Shown here: positions 1 to 8,357 of the stretch, in pieces
How positions within the stretch are numbered: position 1 is the stretch's first letter
Layout: each line of letters starts with the position of its first letter
NCBI GenBank assembly: GCA_024401745.1
Contig: JAKSKK010000007.1
Location: 1 to 64,000 of the forward strand
From: Bacteroidales bacterium
GTDB lineage: Bacteria > Bacteroidota > Bacteroidia > Bacteroidales > UBA932
Length of the DNA: 64,000 nucleotides
Reading direction: 5' to 3'
Program-made: the position numbers and the translations under genes
The notes under the pieces: generated by a model
Seen by the model: the letters and a program-made list of their open reading frames with translations, nothing else
Told to the model about the DNA's origin: nothing
The model's database searches: none

Positions 1-393
1 CCGCTTTTGTTTATCTCTCACACGTATGGAATACTTGATTTATAGAGGAAAGTTAGTATTATTTTTTGTTGTTCGTGCTATCGCGGAATAGTTTCTTGTG
101 TAGCGGCTGCTTCTCTTGATTTTTCGGGGAATCTTGTTAGATAAGTGCTGTTTTCAAGGAAGATGGTCGCAGTTTCAGAGGGGTTGTCCTTGAAAATGCG
201 TGATTTTCGCCGAAAATCCCGAAAAATGACATGCAGTGTAGCGATTAGGCACGGCTTCAGAAGGGGCATTCCGAGAAAACGCCATCTTTCAGGAAAGTCT
301 CCCGGCGGGGCGCCACAATGACTCATGGGGGAAACCAGTGAGGCCCGCCAATGGGCAGGCCTCACGATATGACAGCAAAGGGATAATGCTCGA
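1..393. other. Gene-free stretch with hairpin and repeat traces
   Basis: No convincing coding region lies here; the longest open frame (minus strand, 78-464) has low-complexity Arg/Ser-rich composition and runs over the rubredoxin gene. Two structures are visible. Positions 202-218 form a near-perfect palindrome (GATTTTCG-c-CGAAAATC), of which the 15 bases at 204-218 recur exactly at 10141-10155 in the right arm of the RAYT element. Positions 338-345 (GTGAGGCC) pair with 358-365 (GGCCTCAC) in a REP-like hairpin just past the rubredoxin stop. It lacks a following T-run on the minus strand, so it is a poor intrinsic terminator. Confidence 0.5.
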
Positions 394-540
394 CTATTCA
401 ACAGGGTCGAAATACATCGCGTCCACGCCGCAGCGCGGGCACTTCTTCGGCGGCTCGGCACCATCGTGCGCGTATCCGCATACAGAACATATCCAGGTCT
501 TCACCTGCTGTCCTGAAACTTCATTCTCTGTCTTTTCCAT
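394..540 (-). CDS. Small rubredoxin-like protein (48 aa)
   Basis: A 48-residue frame starting ATG. It has the rubredoxin iron-site layout: Cys18-x2-Cys21-Gly-Tyr, then Pro-Pro and Cys34-Pro-x-Cys37-Gly, so four Cys can hold one mononuclear Fe. It matches the short rubredoxin domains found at the ends of rubrerythrins rather than a full 52-55 residue rubredoxin, since the middle loop is shortened. It begins 11 bp after the peroxiredoxin stop in the same direction, so the two are probably co-transcribed, and it could pass electrons in peroxide detoxification. The electron-donor role is inference; the iron-binding motif is seen directly. Confidence 0.85.
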   Translation of the reverse strand: MEKTENEVSGQQVKTWICSVCGYAHDGAEPPKKCPRCGVDAMYFDPVE

Positions 541-551
541 AGCCGGTAAGA

Positions 552-1004
552 TTATTCTCCAAGAATCTGCTCGGCGGCCTTTCTGGTATCGACCTTGTCG
601 ATGATGCGTTCAAGGATACCGTCTTCGCTGAAAACGAAGGTCTTGCGGAGCGTTCCGCCACACGTCCTGCCACAGAACTTCTTCTCGCCCCAGGCGCCAA
701 GAGCCTTGAGGAGGGATGCTTCCGTGTCTGCCAGAAGGGTGAATGGCAGCGAATGCTTCTCCACGAAGCCAGAGTGGCTCTTAGCGGAATCCTTGCTCAC
801 TCCGATAACGGTATAACCCGCCGCGCGCAGATCATCGTACGCATCGCGGAAACTGCAAGCCTCCGCAGTGCAACCGAGCGTATTATCCTTGGGGTAAGTG
901 TACAGGACAATCTTGTGCCCCTTGCCCAAAAGATCTTCTGTCTTTACAATAGCGCCTTTCTGGTCCTGGACCTGAAAAGACGGCATTTTGTCTCCGATTT
1001 TCAT
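552..1004 (-). CDS. bcp: Thioredoxin-dependent peroxiredoxin, Bcp/PrxQ type
   Basis: A 150-residue protein of the AhpC/TSA fold that reduces hydroperoxides in the cytoplasm. The signature is YPKDNTLGCTAEAC: the peroxidatic Cys45 and the resolving Cys50 five residues later, the atypical 2-Cys arrangement of the PrxQ/Bcp subfamily; Thr46 and the downstream Arg (GGTLRKTFVF) fit the active site. A TTG nine bases upstream is also in frame, but the ATG at 1004 starts the protein right before the conserved MKIGDKMP beginning, so I chose it. It is followed directly by the small rubredoxin gene. A -7 box lies at 1030-1037. Length is normal for the family. Confidence 0.93.
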   Translation of the reverse strand: MKIGDKMPSFQVQDQKGAIVKTEDLLGKGHKIVLYTYPKDNTLGCTAEACSFRDAYDDLRAAGYTVIGVSKDSAKSHSGFVEKHSLPFTLLADTEASLLKALGAWGEKKFCGRTCGGTLRKTFVFSEDGILERIIDKVDTRKAAEQILGE

Positions 1005-1029
1005 GGTTTTCAAGAATTAATTTCGGAAG

Positions 1030-1037
1030 CAAAATTA
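1030..1037 (-). promoter_or_regulatory. Bacteroidota -7 box for bcp
   Basis: On the minus strand this reads TAATTTTG, matching the Bacteroidota -7 consensus TAnnTTTG, 25 bp ahead of the bcp ATG. No clear -33 TTTG is seen at the ideal distance. Confidence 0.5.
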
Positions 1038-1158
1038 AGAGCAATCCGCCTGCCAGCATCAAGGTTTTGATACTATTTTTCAATTGCGGGCATCGGCCGC
1101 ATCAATGGCTCGGGCGGGGCACAATAGCAAGCGGCCCAAGGCGGGGCGGCGAAGGCAC

Positions 1159-2712
1159 CTACTCGAGAGCCTGGAACATGCCGGTGTAGCGGGACCAGTA
1201 GGGATCGGACTCGTAGGTGGCGACGTCGGGGACGCGGATCACCAGGTCCTCAGGGCAGTCCTTGAAAAGGGTGTAGGAGCCGTTGTCGGTGCGGACGGCG
1301 GGCGGCACGGTCGGCAAAAGAACCAACTCGTGCAGGTTGATACAGTCCCAGAACGTGAACCAGCCTATCTGCTCGATGCTGCTGGGCACGGTGAACGATT
1401 CCATCGCGTGGCAGCTGTGGAACACCATGTGGTCCAGCACCTTCACGCCCTCCGGAATCTCCACGTGCGCAAGGTTCTCGCAGGTGTGGAAGCAGCTCTG
1501 CCCGACACATCTAACCGACTGAGGCATAATCATTTCGGTGAACGCGTTGCACTTACTGAAGGCGCTCTCGCCTATCGTATCCAGCACCGCCGGCAGCGCC
1601 ACGTCCGCCATCTCGAAGCACTCCAGAAAGGCCTGGTCCCCTATCTTGGTCGTCCCCTCAGGCAGCACGATCGACTGCAGCTTCCAGCAACCCGCGAACA
1701 TCTGCCTGGGCACTTCGGTCATACCGGAAGGGATGTTCGCGCGCTCCAGCACGCGGCAGGCGTAGAACGCCGCACGGCCCACCGACTCCACGCTCTCAGG
1801 GATGGCAATCCCCCGCAGCGGCGTGGCATAGAACGCGCGTATGCCTATCGACTTCAGCTTCGCCGGCAGCGTAACTTCCTGAATACCAGACTTATTGAAG
1901 GCGTTGTCGTCGATAGCCTCCAGCCCGCTGAAGTACGCCAGCTCGTTGAAGTAGGTGATGCCCGCGCCCTGGAAAGTCTCGCCCAGCGAGGTCACCGCCG
2001 CCGCCTCGTCGAACGACAGCTCGCCGTCTTTGTTGGCGTCCCAGCACTTGACGCAGAGCATCTTGGTCGTCGGATCCTCGAAGCTGATCACGCTCCCGAC
2101 CTTCGGCAGCTTGATCTCTGTGCCGGAGCTCAGGGTGATGTAAACGTAGTTCGCGTCCTCGCGGATGTCGGCCACCACCATCGGGGCCACGGCACCTAAC
2201 TCGCTCCAGCTGAGGCCGTTATCGTACGATACCCACCAGATGCCGTCCTCGATCTTGAGCTGCGGGGTGATGCCGTCAGCACCATCGCGGCCGTCCGTTC
2301 CGTCCCGGCCGCTCACCAGAATCCGGCTCCACTGCTCGTCCAGCAGCCACTCGCCGTCGAGGGTCCAGTAATAACCGTCGCCGTCCTTGCGAATGCCGAT
2401 GCGCGGCGCGTCCTTACCGTCCTTGCCGTCGGTGCCATGGTAGATGGTGATGGACGGCGAGTTGCGGAACTCCAGGGTGTAGCCGATGACCTCGCCGCCG
2501 GCCGTAACGGGCGTCACGCCCTTGATGAAGTCCGCCTGGTCCAGCACGTTCACGATCGAGCGGAGGGCCGCCAGGTCGGAGTTCATGCGGTCGCACTGCT
2601 TCTCCAGCGCCGCCATCCGCGCCTCGATGTCGTCCATTCGCGACTTCAGGTCGCCGCAGGAAGTGAGGAGGAGGATGGGGAGAAGAAAAAGAAGGATTTT
2701 CCTAGTATTCAT
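1159..2712 (-). CDS. BspA-like leucine-rich-repeat lipoprotein with DUF4988 and collagen-like segments
   Basis: A 517-residue secreted lipoprotein: hydrophobic signal with lipobox LLTS-Cys19. Residues about 22-50 form a short coiled coil, followed by a DUF4988-type region with two Gly-x-Asp collagen-like stretches (GTDGKDGKDA, GRDGTDGRDGADG). A DANKDGELSFDEA loop near residue 230 looks like an EF-hand/dockerin calcium loop. The C-terminal half, about 255-490, is a run of LRR_5 (BspA/TpLRR) repeats of roughly 23 residues with the pattern I..xAFxxCxxLxxVxIPxxV. Such proteins sit on the cell surface and bind host or glycan ligands; the ligand is unknown here. It is the last gene of the minus-strand run from rfbB, 24 bp after the UroD-like gene. 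Confidence 0.85.
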   Translation of the reverse strand: MNTRKILLFLLPILLLTSCGDLKSRMDDIEARMAALEKQCDRMNSDLAALRSIVNVLDQADFIKGVTPVTAGGEVIGYTLEFRNSPSITIYHGTDGKDGKDAPRIGIRKDGDGYYWTLDGEWLLDEQWSRILVSGRDGTDGRDGADGITPQLKIEDGIWWVSYDNGLSWSELGAVAPMVVADIREDANYVYITLSSGTEIKLPKVGSVISFEDPTTKMLCVKCWDANKDGELSFDEAAAVTSLGETFQGAGITYFNELAYFSGLEAIDDNAFNKSGIQEVTLPAKLKSIGIRAFYATPLRGIAIPESVESVGRAAFYACRVLERANIPSGMTEVPRQMFAGCWKLQSIVLPEGTTKIGDQAFLECFEMADVALPAVLDTIGESAFSKCNAFTEMIMPQSVRCVGQSCFHTCENLAHVEIPEGVKVLDHMVFHSCHAMESFTVPSSIEQIGWFTFWDCINLHELVLLPTVPPAVRTDNGSYTLFKDCPEDLVIRVPDVATYESDPYWSRYTGMFQALE

Positions 2713-2736
2713 GATGTTAAGGTATAGTTGATTACG

Positions 2737-3771
2737 CTACTCCCTCACCTCGCCGCCGCGGTGGGCGGTGAGGATGGCGGCGTGGATGTTGGCCATGGGG
2801 GCGTCGGAGACGGTGCACTCGGCGCCGAGCATCATCTTGCCGCGGGGGCCGTCGGCGATGGCCTTGGAGGCGGCAGCGGCAACATCGGCGGCGCTGCCGC
2901 TCAGGATGATACCCTTGCGCTCAAGTCCGCCAAGCACCGGGCGTCCGCCAAAGAGCGCAACGCCATCGTTCAGAGTGAAGCGCGTGCCGTTGAGGTCGAT
3001 CGGCGTGTTCACGATCTGCCCGGGATAGTCGGCGTAGCGCGTGAGGTCGTCGTACACGCCCTCCCAGTCGCAGATGTGCAGGATGTTCATGTGCGCGCGC
3101 TCGGCGCAGTAATTCATGACCGAGAGGTCGCTCGGGCGGATGAAACGGCCGTAGAAATCGGGGATGTCGTAGTACTTCATCTCGCCGCCCTGGCAGGTCA
3201 TGTAGAAGCCCTCGATACCAATCGCAACGCACTCATGCACAAGCCATTGCAGCGATGCGGCGTAGCAGTCGAGAAGGCGTTTGAAGCCGTCGGGATGATT
3301 GGTTGCCGCCTCGCGGATGCCACTCTCGCCCAGCGCCTGCAGCGCCACCTGGTAGGGCGAGTAGATGGTCGGCAGCACGTACACGTCCTGCCCGGCGATG
3401 GCCTGGATGCCGCTCACCAGCTCGAGTATCGGGCGGTAGAAGTCCTCGGGAATCGGGCTGCCGATCGCCGCCCAGATCTCGTCCTTTTCAGGCTCTTCGA
3501 TGCGCGGGACGAACTGCTCGAACTGCACCTTGAGGATGTCGGCGTTGCCCTTCAGGTAGAACTCCAGATGGCTGCGCACCGCGCCCTCGCCCACTTTCGG
3601 GCCGGGGAAATGCGCGAAGAACGCCGCGGGCACGTACGACGGGTCGAGTGTGCCGGCCACGAACGCGTCCATGATGGCCTTCTTGTTCTCGGGAATTTTC
3701 GTTTGCTGAGGCTGGCAGCAGGCGGAGAGCAGTGCAAGCACTGAAAATGCGGATAAAATGATGTTCTTCAT
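2737..3771 (-). CDS. Secreted lipoprotein of the uroporphyrinogen decarboxylase (UroD/MtaA) superfamily
   Basis: A 344-residue protein starting at MKNIILS, with a signal peptide and lipobox LLSA-Cys18; a longer in-frame reading (start 3858) would bury the signal and is rejected. The body has the UroD/methyltransferase (MtaA/CmuA) TIM-barrel pattern, including the MNILHICDWEG segment, the Pro-Gly-rich PGQIVNTPID loop and the VLGGLERKG motif. Cytoplasmic members decarboxylate uroporphyrinogen III or move methyl groups between corrinoids and thiols; an exported, lipid-anchored version must do something else, perhaps binding a tetrapyrrole or a small molecule in the periplasm. The start is 10 bp after the ugd stop, so it is probably in the rfbB-ugd transcript. 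Family assignment is good; function unknown. Confidence 0.8.
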   Translation of the reverse strand: MKNIILSAFSVLALLSACCQPQQTKIPENKKAIMDAFVAGTLDPSYVPAAFFAHFPGPKVGEGAVRSHLEFYLKGNADILKVQFEQFVPRIEEPEKDEIWAAIGSPIPEDFYRPILELVSGIQAIAGQDVYVLPTIYSPYQVALQALGESGIREAATNHPDGFKRLLDCYAASLQWLVHECVAIGIEGFYMTCQGGEMKYYDIPDFYGRFIRPSDLSVMNYCAERAHMNILHICDWEGVYDDLTRYADYPGQIVNTPIDLNGTRFTLNDGVALFGGRPVLGGLERKGIILSGSAADVAAAASKAIADGPRGKMMLGAECTVSDAPMANIHAAILTAHRGGEVRE

Positions 3772-3781
3772 ATTTAAGATG

Positions 3782-5128
3782 CTAATCTCTTCTGAAAAGA
3801 TCCCTCGTATAGACCTTTCCTTCAACATCATCCAAGGAGGAATCATAGCGGTTGGCAATAATAGCCTGACTCAGCTTCTTGAATTCTGCAAGGTCGTTCA
3901 CTACCTTGCTGCCGAAGAAGGTGTCACCATCGGGCAGGGTAGGTTCATATATAACCACTGTCGCTCCCTTTGCCTTGATGCGCTTCATGATACCCTGAAT
4001 GGCGCTCTGGCGGAAGTTGTCAGAGTTGGCCTTCATGGTGAGGCGGTAGACGCCCACAACGACTTCCTTCTCCTTACCTGACTCGTACTGTCCGTTCTCC
4101 GAATAGTATCCTGCCATCTTGAGCACCTGATCGGCAATGAAGTCCTTGCGTGTCTTGTTCGACTCTACAATGGCAGTCATCATCTGCTGCGGTACGTCCT
4201 GATAGTTGGCAAGGAGCTGCTTGGTGTCCTTGGGCAGGCAGTAGCCTCCATAACCGAATGAAGGGTTGTTGTAGTGAGTGCCTATGCGTGGGTCGAGTCC
4301 GATTCCGTTGATGATTGCCTGCGGGTCAAGGCCTTTGACCTCTGCGTAGGTATCAAGTTCATTGAAGTATGACACTCGAAGTGCCAGATAGGTGTTGGCA
4401 AAAAGCTTTACGGCCTCTGCTTCCTTCATGCCCATGAACAGGGTGTCGATATTCTCTTTTATGGCTCCTTCCTGAAGAAGGTTTGCAAAGGTCTTTGCGT
4501 ATTCTTCTGCATTAGGGCTGCCGATGGCGCCAATGGCGGCATTCTCTTCGTCCCACTTGCTGTCGGCGCCTGTAGGGAGTGCCTTGGGATAGCCCACAAT
4601 GATGCGTGACGGCCAGAGGTTGTCTTCAAGGGCCTTGCTCTCGCGCAGGAACTCCGGAGAGAAAAGGAGGTTGAACTTGTGGCCAGCGAGGGCCGGATCG
4701 GTCAGGAACTTGAGGGCGTACTTGACGTAAAGTGAGCGTGTGTAACCTACAGGAATAGTGCTCTTGATGACCATCACGGCGTCGGGGTTGACGCTCAGCA
4801 CAAGGTCAATGACTTCTTCAACATGGGAGGTGTCAAAGTAATTCTTGAGGGGATCGTAATTGGTCGGGGCCGCTATGACAACGAAATCGGCGTCCTTGTA
4901 TGCAGCTACACCGTCAAGCGTAGCGGTCAGGTTGAGTTCCCTCTCTGCGAAATATTTCTCGATGTATGCATCCTGGATAGGCGAGATACGCGTGTTTATC
5001 TTCTCTACCTTCTCTGGAATGACATCAACTGCCGTTACCTGATGATGCTGGCTAAGAAGCGTCGCTATGCTCAATCCGACATAGCCGGTTCCGGCTACTG
5101 CAATCTTGATATCCTTGAATTCACGCAT
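3782..5128 (-). CDS. ugd: UDP-glucose 6-dehydrogenase
   Basis: A 448-residue nucleotide-sugar dehydrogenase that oxidises UDP-glucose (or a related UDP-sugar) twice with NAD to the uronic acid, feeding surface polysaccharide synthesis. The Rossmann motif GTGYVG is at 13-18, the central region carries [11 protein letters not shown], and the catalytic Cys sits in [11 protein letters not shown] start at MREFKDIK because the seven extra residues upstream lack any conserved sequence. Length is close to the family norm of about 440. It lies 42 bp behind rfbB and 10 bp ahead of the UroD-like lipoprotein. UDP-ManNAc dehydrogenase is the main alternative, but the sequence resembles the Ugd branch more. 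Confidence 0.92.
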   Translation of the reverse strand: MREFKDIKIAVAGTGYVGLSIATLLSQHHQVTAVDVIPEKVEKINTRISPIQDAYIEKYFAERELNLTATLDGVAAYKDADFVVIAAPTNYDPLKNYFDTSHVEEVIDLVLSVNPDAVMVIKSTIPVGYTRSLYVKYALKFLTDPALAGHKFNLLFSPEFLRESKALEDNLWPSRIIVGYPKALPTGADSKWDEENAAIGAIGSPNAEEYAKTFANLLQEGAIKENIDTLFMGMKEAEAVKLFANTYLALRVSYFNELDTYAEVKGLDPQAIINGIGLDPRIGTHYNNPSFGYGGYCLPKDTKQLLANYQDVPQQMMTAIVESNKTRKDFIADQVLKMAGYYSENGQYESGKEKEVVVGVYRLTMKANSDNFRQSAIQGIMKRIKAKGATVVIYEPTLPDGDTFFGSKVVNDLAEFKKLSQAIIANRYDSSLDDVEGKVYTRDLFRRD

Positions 5129-5170
5129 TGTATAGAATAGACAGATCAAGGACAGACAAAAGCTGACACT

Positions 5171-6313
5171 CTATCTGTCCTTATACATCGATTCGTAATA
5201 CTTCTGGTAGTCGCCGCTGGTGACGTTGTCCATCCATTCCTGGTTGTCGAGATACCAGCGGACGGTCTTCTCTATGCCTTCCTCGAACTGCAGGCTGGGC
5301 TCCCAGCCGAGTTCCTTCTGGAGCTTGGTGCTGTCGATGGCATAGCGCGCGTCATGGCCGAGGCGGTCGGTGACGTATGTTATGAGATCGAGGTCGGCAC
5401 CCTCGGGACGGCCAAGTATGCGGTCAACGGTGTTGATTACGGTCTTGATGATGTCTATGTTCTTCCACTCGTTGAAGCCGCCGATGTTGTATGTCTCTGC
5501 CACCTTGCCATGGTGGAAGATGGTGTCGATTGCGCGGGCATGGTCCTCGACGTACAGCCAGTCGCGCACGTTCTCGCCCTTGCCGTAAACGGGCAGCGGC
5601 TTGCGATGGCGGATATTGTTGATGAACAGAGGGATAAGCTTCTCCGGGAACTGGTAGGGGCCGTAGTTGTTGCTGCAGTTGGTCACGATCGTGGGCATGC
5701 CATAGGTGTCGTGGTATGCGCGCACAAAGTGGTCAGAGCTGGCCTTGGCGGCGCTGTAGGGGCTGTGGGGGTTGTACTTCGTTGTCTCGTAGAAGAAGTC
5801 CTTGCCGTATGCAAGGTGGTGTTCTCCTGAGCTAGCCTTTGTTGTGAAAGGAGGCTCGATGCCATCGGGGTCGGTCATCTCAAGTGCTCCGTAGACTTCG
5901 TCTGTTGAGATATGGTAGAAGCGCTTGCCTTCGTACTTCTCGGGAAGTGACTCCCAGTACAGCTTGGCTGCCTGAAGCAGGCTGAGGGTTCCCATCACGT
6001 TCGTCTTTGCGAAGGTGAAAGGATCCTTGATGCTGCGGTCGACATGGCTCTCTGCTGCAAGATGGATGATGCCGTCGATCTTCTCGTCCTGCATAAGCTT
6101 GTAGAAGGCGTCGAAGTCGCAGATGTCCATCTTCACGAACTTGTAATTGGGCTTGTCCTCCACGTCCTTGAGGTTGGCGAGGTTGCCGGCGTAGGTAAGC
6201 TTGTCGAGATTAATGATCTTATTTTCGGGATATTTGTTCACAAATAGTCTTACGACATGACTTCCGATGAATCCGGCGCCACCGGTAATGACAATTCTTC
6301 TTTTGTATGGCAT
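5171..6313 (-). CDS. rfbB: dTDP-glucose 4,6-dehydratase
   Basis: A 380-residue extended short-chain dehydrogenase that converts dTDP-glucose to dTDP-4-keto-6-deoxyglucose, the committed step to dTDP-rhamnose and related deoxysugars. Seen directly: NAD motif TGGAGFIG at 10-17, LAAESHVDRS, STDEVYG with the Thr/Asp/Glu catalytic residues of the RmlB group, the YSAAKAS catalytic Tyr-Lys pair, and NCSNNYGPYQFPEKLIP. It is about 20-30 residues longer than Escherichia coli RmlB, with an insert around the KYEGKRFYHI region, as is common in Bacteroidota. No rfbA, rfbC or rfbD is adjacent. It heads a minus-strand run whose promoter is at 6337-6344. Confidence 0.94.
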   Translation of the reverse strand: MPYKRRIVITGGAGFIGSHVVRLFVNKYPENKIINLDKLTYAGNLANLKDVEDKPNYKFVKMDICDFDAFYKLMQDEKIDGIIHLAAESHVDRSIKDPFTFAKTNVMGTLSLLQAAKLYWESLPEKYEGKRFYHISTDEVYGALEMTDPDGIEPPFTTKASSGEHHLAYGKDFFYETTKYNPHSPYSAAKASSDHFVRAYHDTYGMPTIVTNCSNNYGPYQFPEKLIPLFINNIRHRKPLPVYGKGENVRDWLYVEDHARAIDTIFHHGKVAETYNIGGFNEWKNIDIIKTVINTVDRILGRPEGADLDLITYVTDRLGHDARYAIDSTKLQKELGWEPSLQFEEGIEKTVRWYLDNQEWMDNVTSGDYQKYYESMYKDR

Positions 6314-6336
6314 AATTTAAGGCTTATATAGCTTTA

Positions 6337-6344
6337 CAAACTTA
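6337..6344 (-). promoter_or_regulatory. Bacteroidota -7 box for rfbB
   Basis: Minus-strand sequence TAAGTTTG matches TAnnTTTG and lies 23 bp upstream of the rfbB ATG, in the divergent intergenic region shared with the CofE-like gene. Confidence 0.6.
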
Positions 6345-6388
6345 CTTAAAAAAAGGTACAATGCCAATTTATTTCACCCATTTTTATG

Positions 6389-6396
6389 TATCTTTG
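6389..6396 (+). promoter_or_regulatory. Bacteroidota -7 box for the CofE-like gene
   Basis: TATCTTTG matches TAnnTTTG; a transcript starting just after it would have a leader of about 50 nt before the ATG at 6453. Confidence 0.55.
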
Positions 6397-6452
6397 TATG
6401 CCCGAAGGCCTTGATCCGGCATTCTGTCCGGTGGGCTTCGGCACTAACAGAT

Positions 6453-7691
6453 ATGAAAGAACATCAGAGACTGGTCGGGACCGTATCCCGTGGTATCCGT
6501 TGCCCCATCATCCGCGAGGGCGACAATCTTGCAGAAATCGTAACTTCCAGCGTACTCGCCGCAGCAGCCGACGAGGGTTTCCCCCTCCGCGACCGCGACG
6601 TCATTGCCATCACCGAATCGGTGGTAGCCCGCGCGCAGGGCAACTACGCGCCTGTGGCAGCCATCGCCCAGGACGTGCGCACCAAGACCGGCGGCGGCAC
6701 CGTTGGCGTCATGTTCCCCATTCTTTCGAGGAACCGCTTCGCCATCTGCCTGCGCGGTATTGCGCAGGGCTGCAAGAAGGTGGTGCTCATGCTCAGCTAC
6801 CCCTCCGACGAGGTGGGCAACGCCCTTGTGAGCATCGACAAGATCGACGAAGCCGGCGTGAGCCCCTACTCTGATGTGCTCACGCTCGAGCGCTACCGCG
6901 AGCTGTTCGGCTACGAGAAGCACGAGTTCACCGGCGTTGACTACGTGCAGTACTACGGCGACCTTATCCGCGAGTGCGGCGCCGAGTGCGAGATCGTGTT
7001 CGCGAACCGCCCGAAGACCATCCTGCAGTTCACCGATACTGTAATCACCTGCGACATCCATACCCGCAAGAGGACGAAACGCATTCTGAAGGAGGCCGGC
7101 GCGAGGGTTGTGCTGGGGCTGGATGATATACTCACATCTTCAGTCGACGGCAGCGGCTACAACGAGAACTACGGACTGCTCGGTTCCAACAAGGCCACCG
7201 AGGACAGCGTGAAGCTCTTCCCCCACCATTGCCAGGGCCTCGTTGAGGACATCCAGGCACGCGTTCTGGCCGCCTGCGGCAAGCACGTCGAGGTGATGGT
7301 TTACGGCGACGGCGCCTTCAAGGATCCCCAGGGAAAGATATGGGAGCTGGCCGATCCCGTGGTCTCCCCCGCTTTCACTGACGGGCTGCGCGGAACACCT
7401 AACGAGATCAAGCTCAAGTATCTGGCCGATAACGACTTCGCTGCTTTGTCTGGAGAAGAGCTTAAGGCTGCGATTTCTTCAAGCATACGCGCCAAGGACG
7501 CTTCTCTGAAGGCCGCCAAGGAGGCTTCAGGCGAGGGCTCTCTGAAGGGTCAGATGGTGTCAGAGGGCACCACTCCCCGCCAGCTCACCGACCTCATCGG
7601 TTCGCTCTGCGACCTCACCTCCGGCTCCGGCGACAAGGGCACCCCGATCGTCCTTGTGCAGGGTTATTTTGACAATTATACCAGCGAATAA
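6453..7691 (+). CDS. F420-0:gamma-glutamyl ligase (CofE) domain protein
   Basis: A 412-residue protein with the F420_ligase (CofE) fold. In archaea and actinobacteria CofE adds glutamate to F420-0 with GTP. The N-terminal third shows the family pattern: IREGDNLAEIV, DVIAITESVVARAQG, and later VVLGLDDILTSSVDGSGYNENYG. A C-terminal extension from about residue 300 (VMVYGDGAFKDPQGKIWE onward) is beyond the roughly 250 residues of classical CofE. The start ATG at 6453 is preferred over an in-frame TTG at 6411. Bacteroidales are not known to make F420 and no other cof/fbi gene is nearby, so the substrate is probably a different acceptor. It stands alone, with its own promoter and two downstream hairpins. 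Family assignment is good, reaction uncertain. Confidence 0.75.
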   Translation: MKEHQRLVGTVSRGIRCPIIREGDNLAEIVTSSVLAAAADEGFPLRDRDVIAITESVVARAQGNYAPVAAIAQDVRTKTGGGTVGVMFPILSRNRFAICLRGIAQGCKKVVLMLSYPSDEVGNALVSIDKIDEAGVSPYSDVLTLERYRELFGYEKHEFTGVDYVQYYGDLIRECGAECEIVFANRPKTILQFTDTVITCDIHTRKRTKRILKEAGARVVLGLDDILTSSVDGSGYNENYGLLGSNKATEDSVKLFPHHCQGLVEDIQARVLAACGKHVEVMVYGDGAFKDPQGKIWELADPVVSPAFTDGLRGTPNEIKLKYLADNDFAALSGEELKAAISSSIRAKDASLKAAKEASGEGSLKGQMVSEGTTPRQLTDLIGSLCDLTSGSGDKGTPIVLVQGYFDNYTSE

Positions 7692-7712
7692 ACGTTTGGA
7701 TATATTAATTTG

Positions 7713-7742
7713 AGAGACCACTTTCGGGTGGGCTCTTTTTTT
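7713..7742 (+). terminator. Intrinsic terminator after the CofE-like gene
   Basis: Stem of GAGACCAC (7714-7721) with GTGGGCTC (7728-7735), one internal mismatch, followed by a run of seven T. It lies 22 bp after the stop codon. Confidence 0.75.
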
Positions 7743-7777
7743 GCGCTCTCTGAATACCATTCTCCCTTAATCCACAG

Positions 7778-7806
7778 AAGCGCCCCTGTCCTTCCGGGGC
7801 GCTTTT
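7778..7806. terminator. Second hairpin terminator, reads both ways
   Basis: Perfect 9-bp stem AAGCGCCCC (7778-7786) with GGGGCGCTT (7796-7804) and T-rich right flank. It sits at the outer left edge of the RAYT element and would back up the first terminator. Confidence 0.65.
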
Positions 7807-7810
7807 GGTA

Positions 7811-8156
7811 TCCTAGGGCCTTCTTGGCCTGCCTTCGGCGGCACTTTCCGAAAAAACCACCGATTCCCGGGCTCTGTGAAAACCACCTTCCGAAATATGC
7901 TTGGATTGTCGGACAGGTTTGGCGATATTGCTTGTTTCACCCTGTCCACGCGTCCTATTTTCATAGTTTTCGGCAAGATACCCTTACTTCCTCGGAAGGT
8001 AAGGCCTAAAAACCTCCACCTTCCGGGAATGTGGCCTCTTCTCGCGGATATTCATGAAAATTGTCTGTCGAAAACCTTCTCCGAGGCCTTTCAAAACCCA
8101 ATTTCTCACTTTCCATCCGACAAACCGTCCTTTTCTCGTCAAGTACTTTTTCAACA
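7811..8156 (+). repeat. Left arm of the long inverted repeat
   Basis: Its reverse complement aligns with 9964-10264. The inner 56 bases match at 52 positions, including a run of 20 identical bases at the inner tip; the rest is about three-quarters identical, with the left arm some 45 bp longer through an extra segment near 7895-7950. Both arms contain an 8-bp hairpin, here CGGAAGGT (7993-8000) with ACCTTCCG (8018-8025), around a loop of 17 bases. Confidence 0.85.
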
Positions 8157-8357
8157 GATAGAGTTAACGCTATTTCTTGTATTCGTTCGCGGAAGTTCTT
8201 CAGTACGATCCTCGTCACGTGAGTTCTTTATTTTCCCAATCAACAGATGGTAACTGAGTTGTTGTTCTGGATTAGTCATGTATGGTATTGGAGAAATTTT
8301 CCTAATTTTCTTTGGGGTAAATCATTTAAGTGATCTTGCAGAAATAGTCTGCATAGC

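Noticed and set aside
338..365. Intrinsic terminator for the rubredoxin-bcp operon
   Set aside because: Good hairpin but no T-run on the minus strand; listed only as a REP-like hairpin.
78..464. Long minus-strand open frame at the window start
   Set aside because: Biased composition, no family pattern, and it overlaps the clear rubredoxin gene in another frame.
1084..2199. 371-codon open frame antisense to the BspA gene
   Set aside because: His/Arg/Ala-rich product typical of the shadow frame of a GC-rich gene; the minus strand has signal peptide and repeats.
3772..3858. 29-residue N-terminal extension of the UroD-like protein
   Set aside because: Overlaps the ugd end and would place the signal peptide internally; the ATG at 3771 gives a normal lipoprotein signal.
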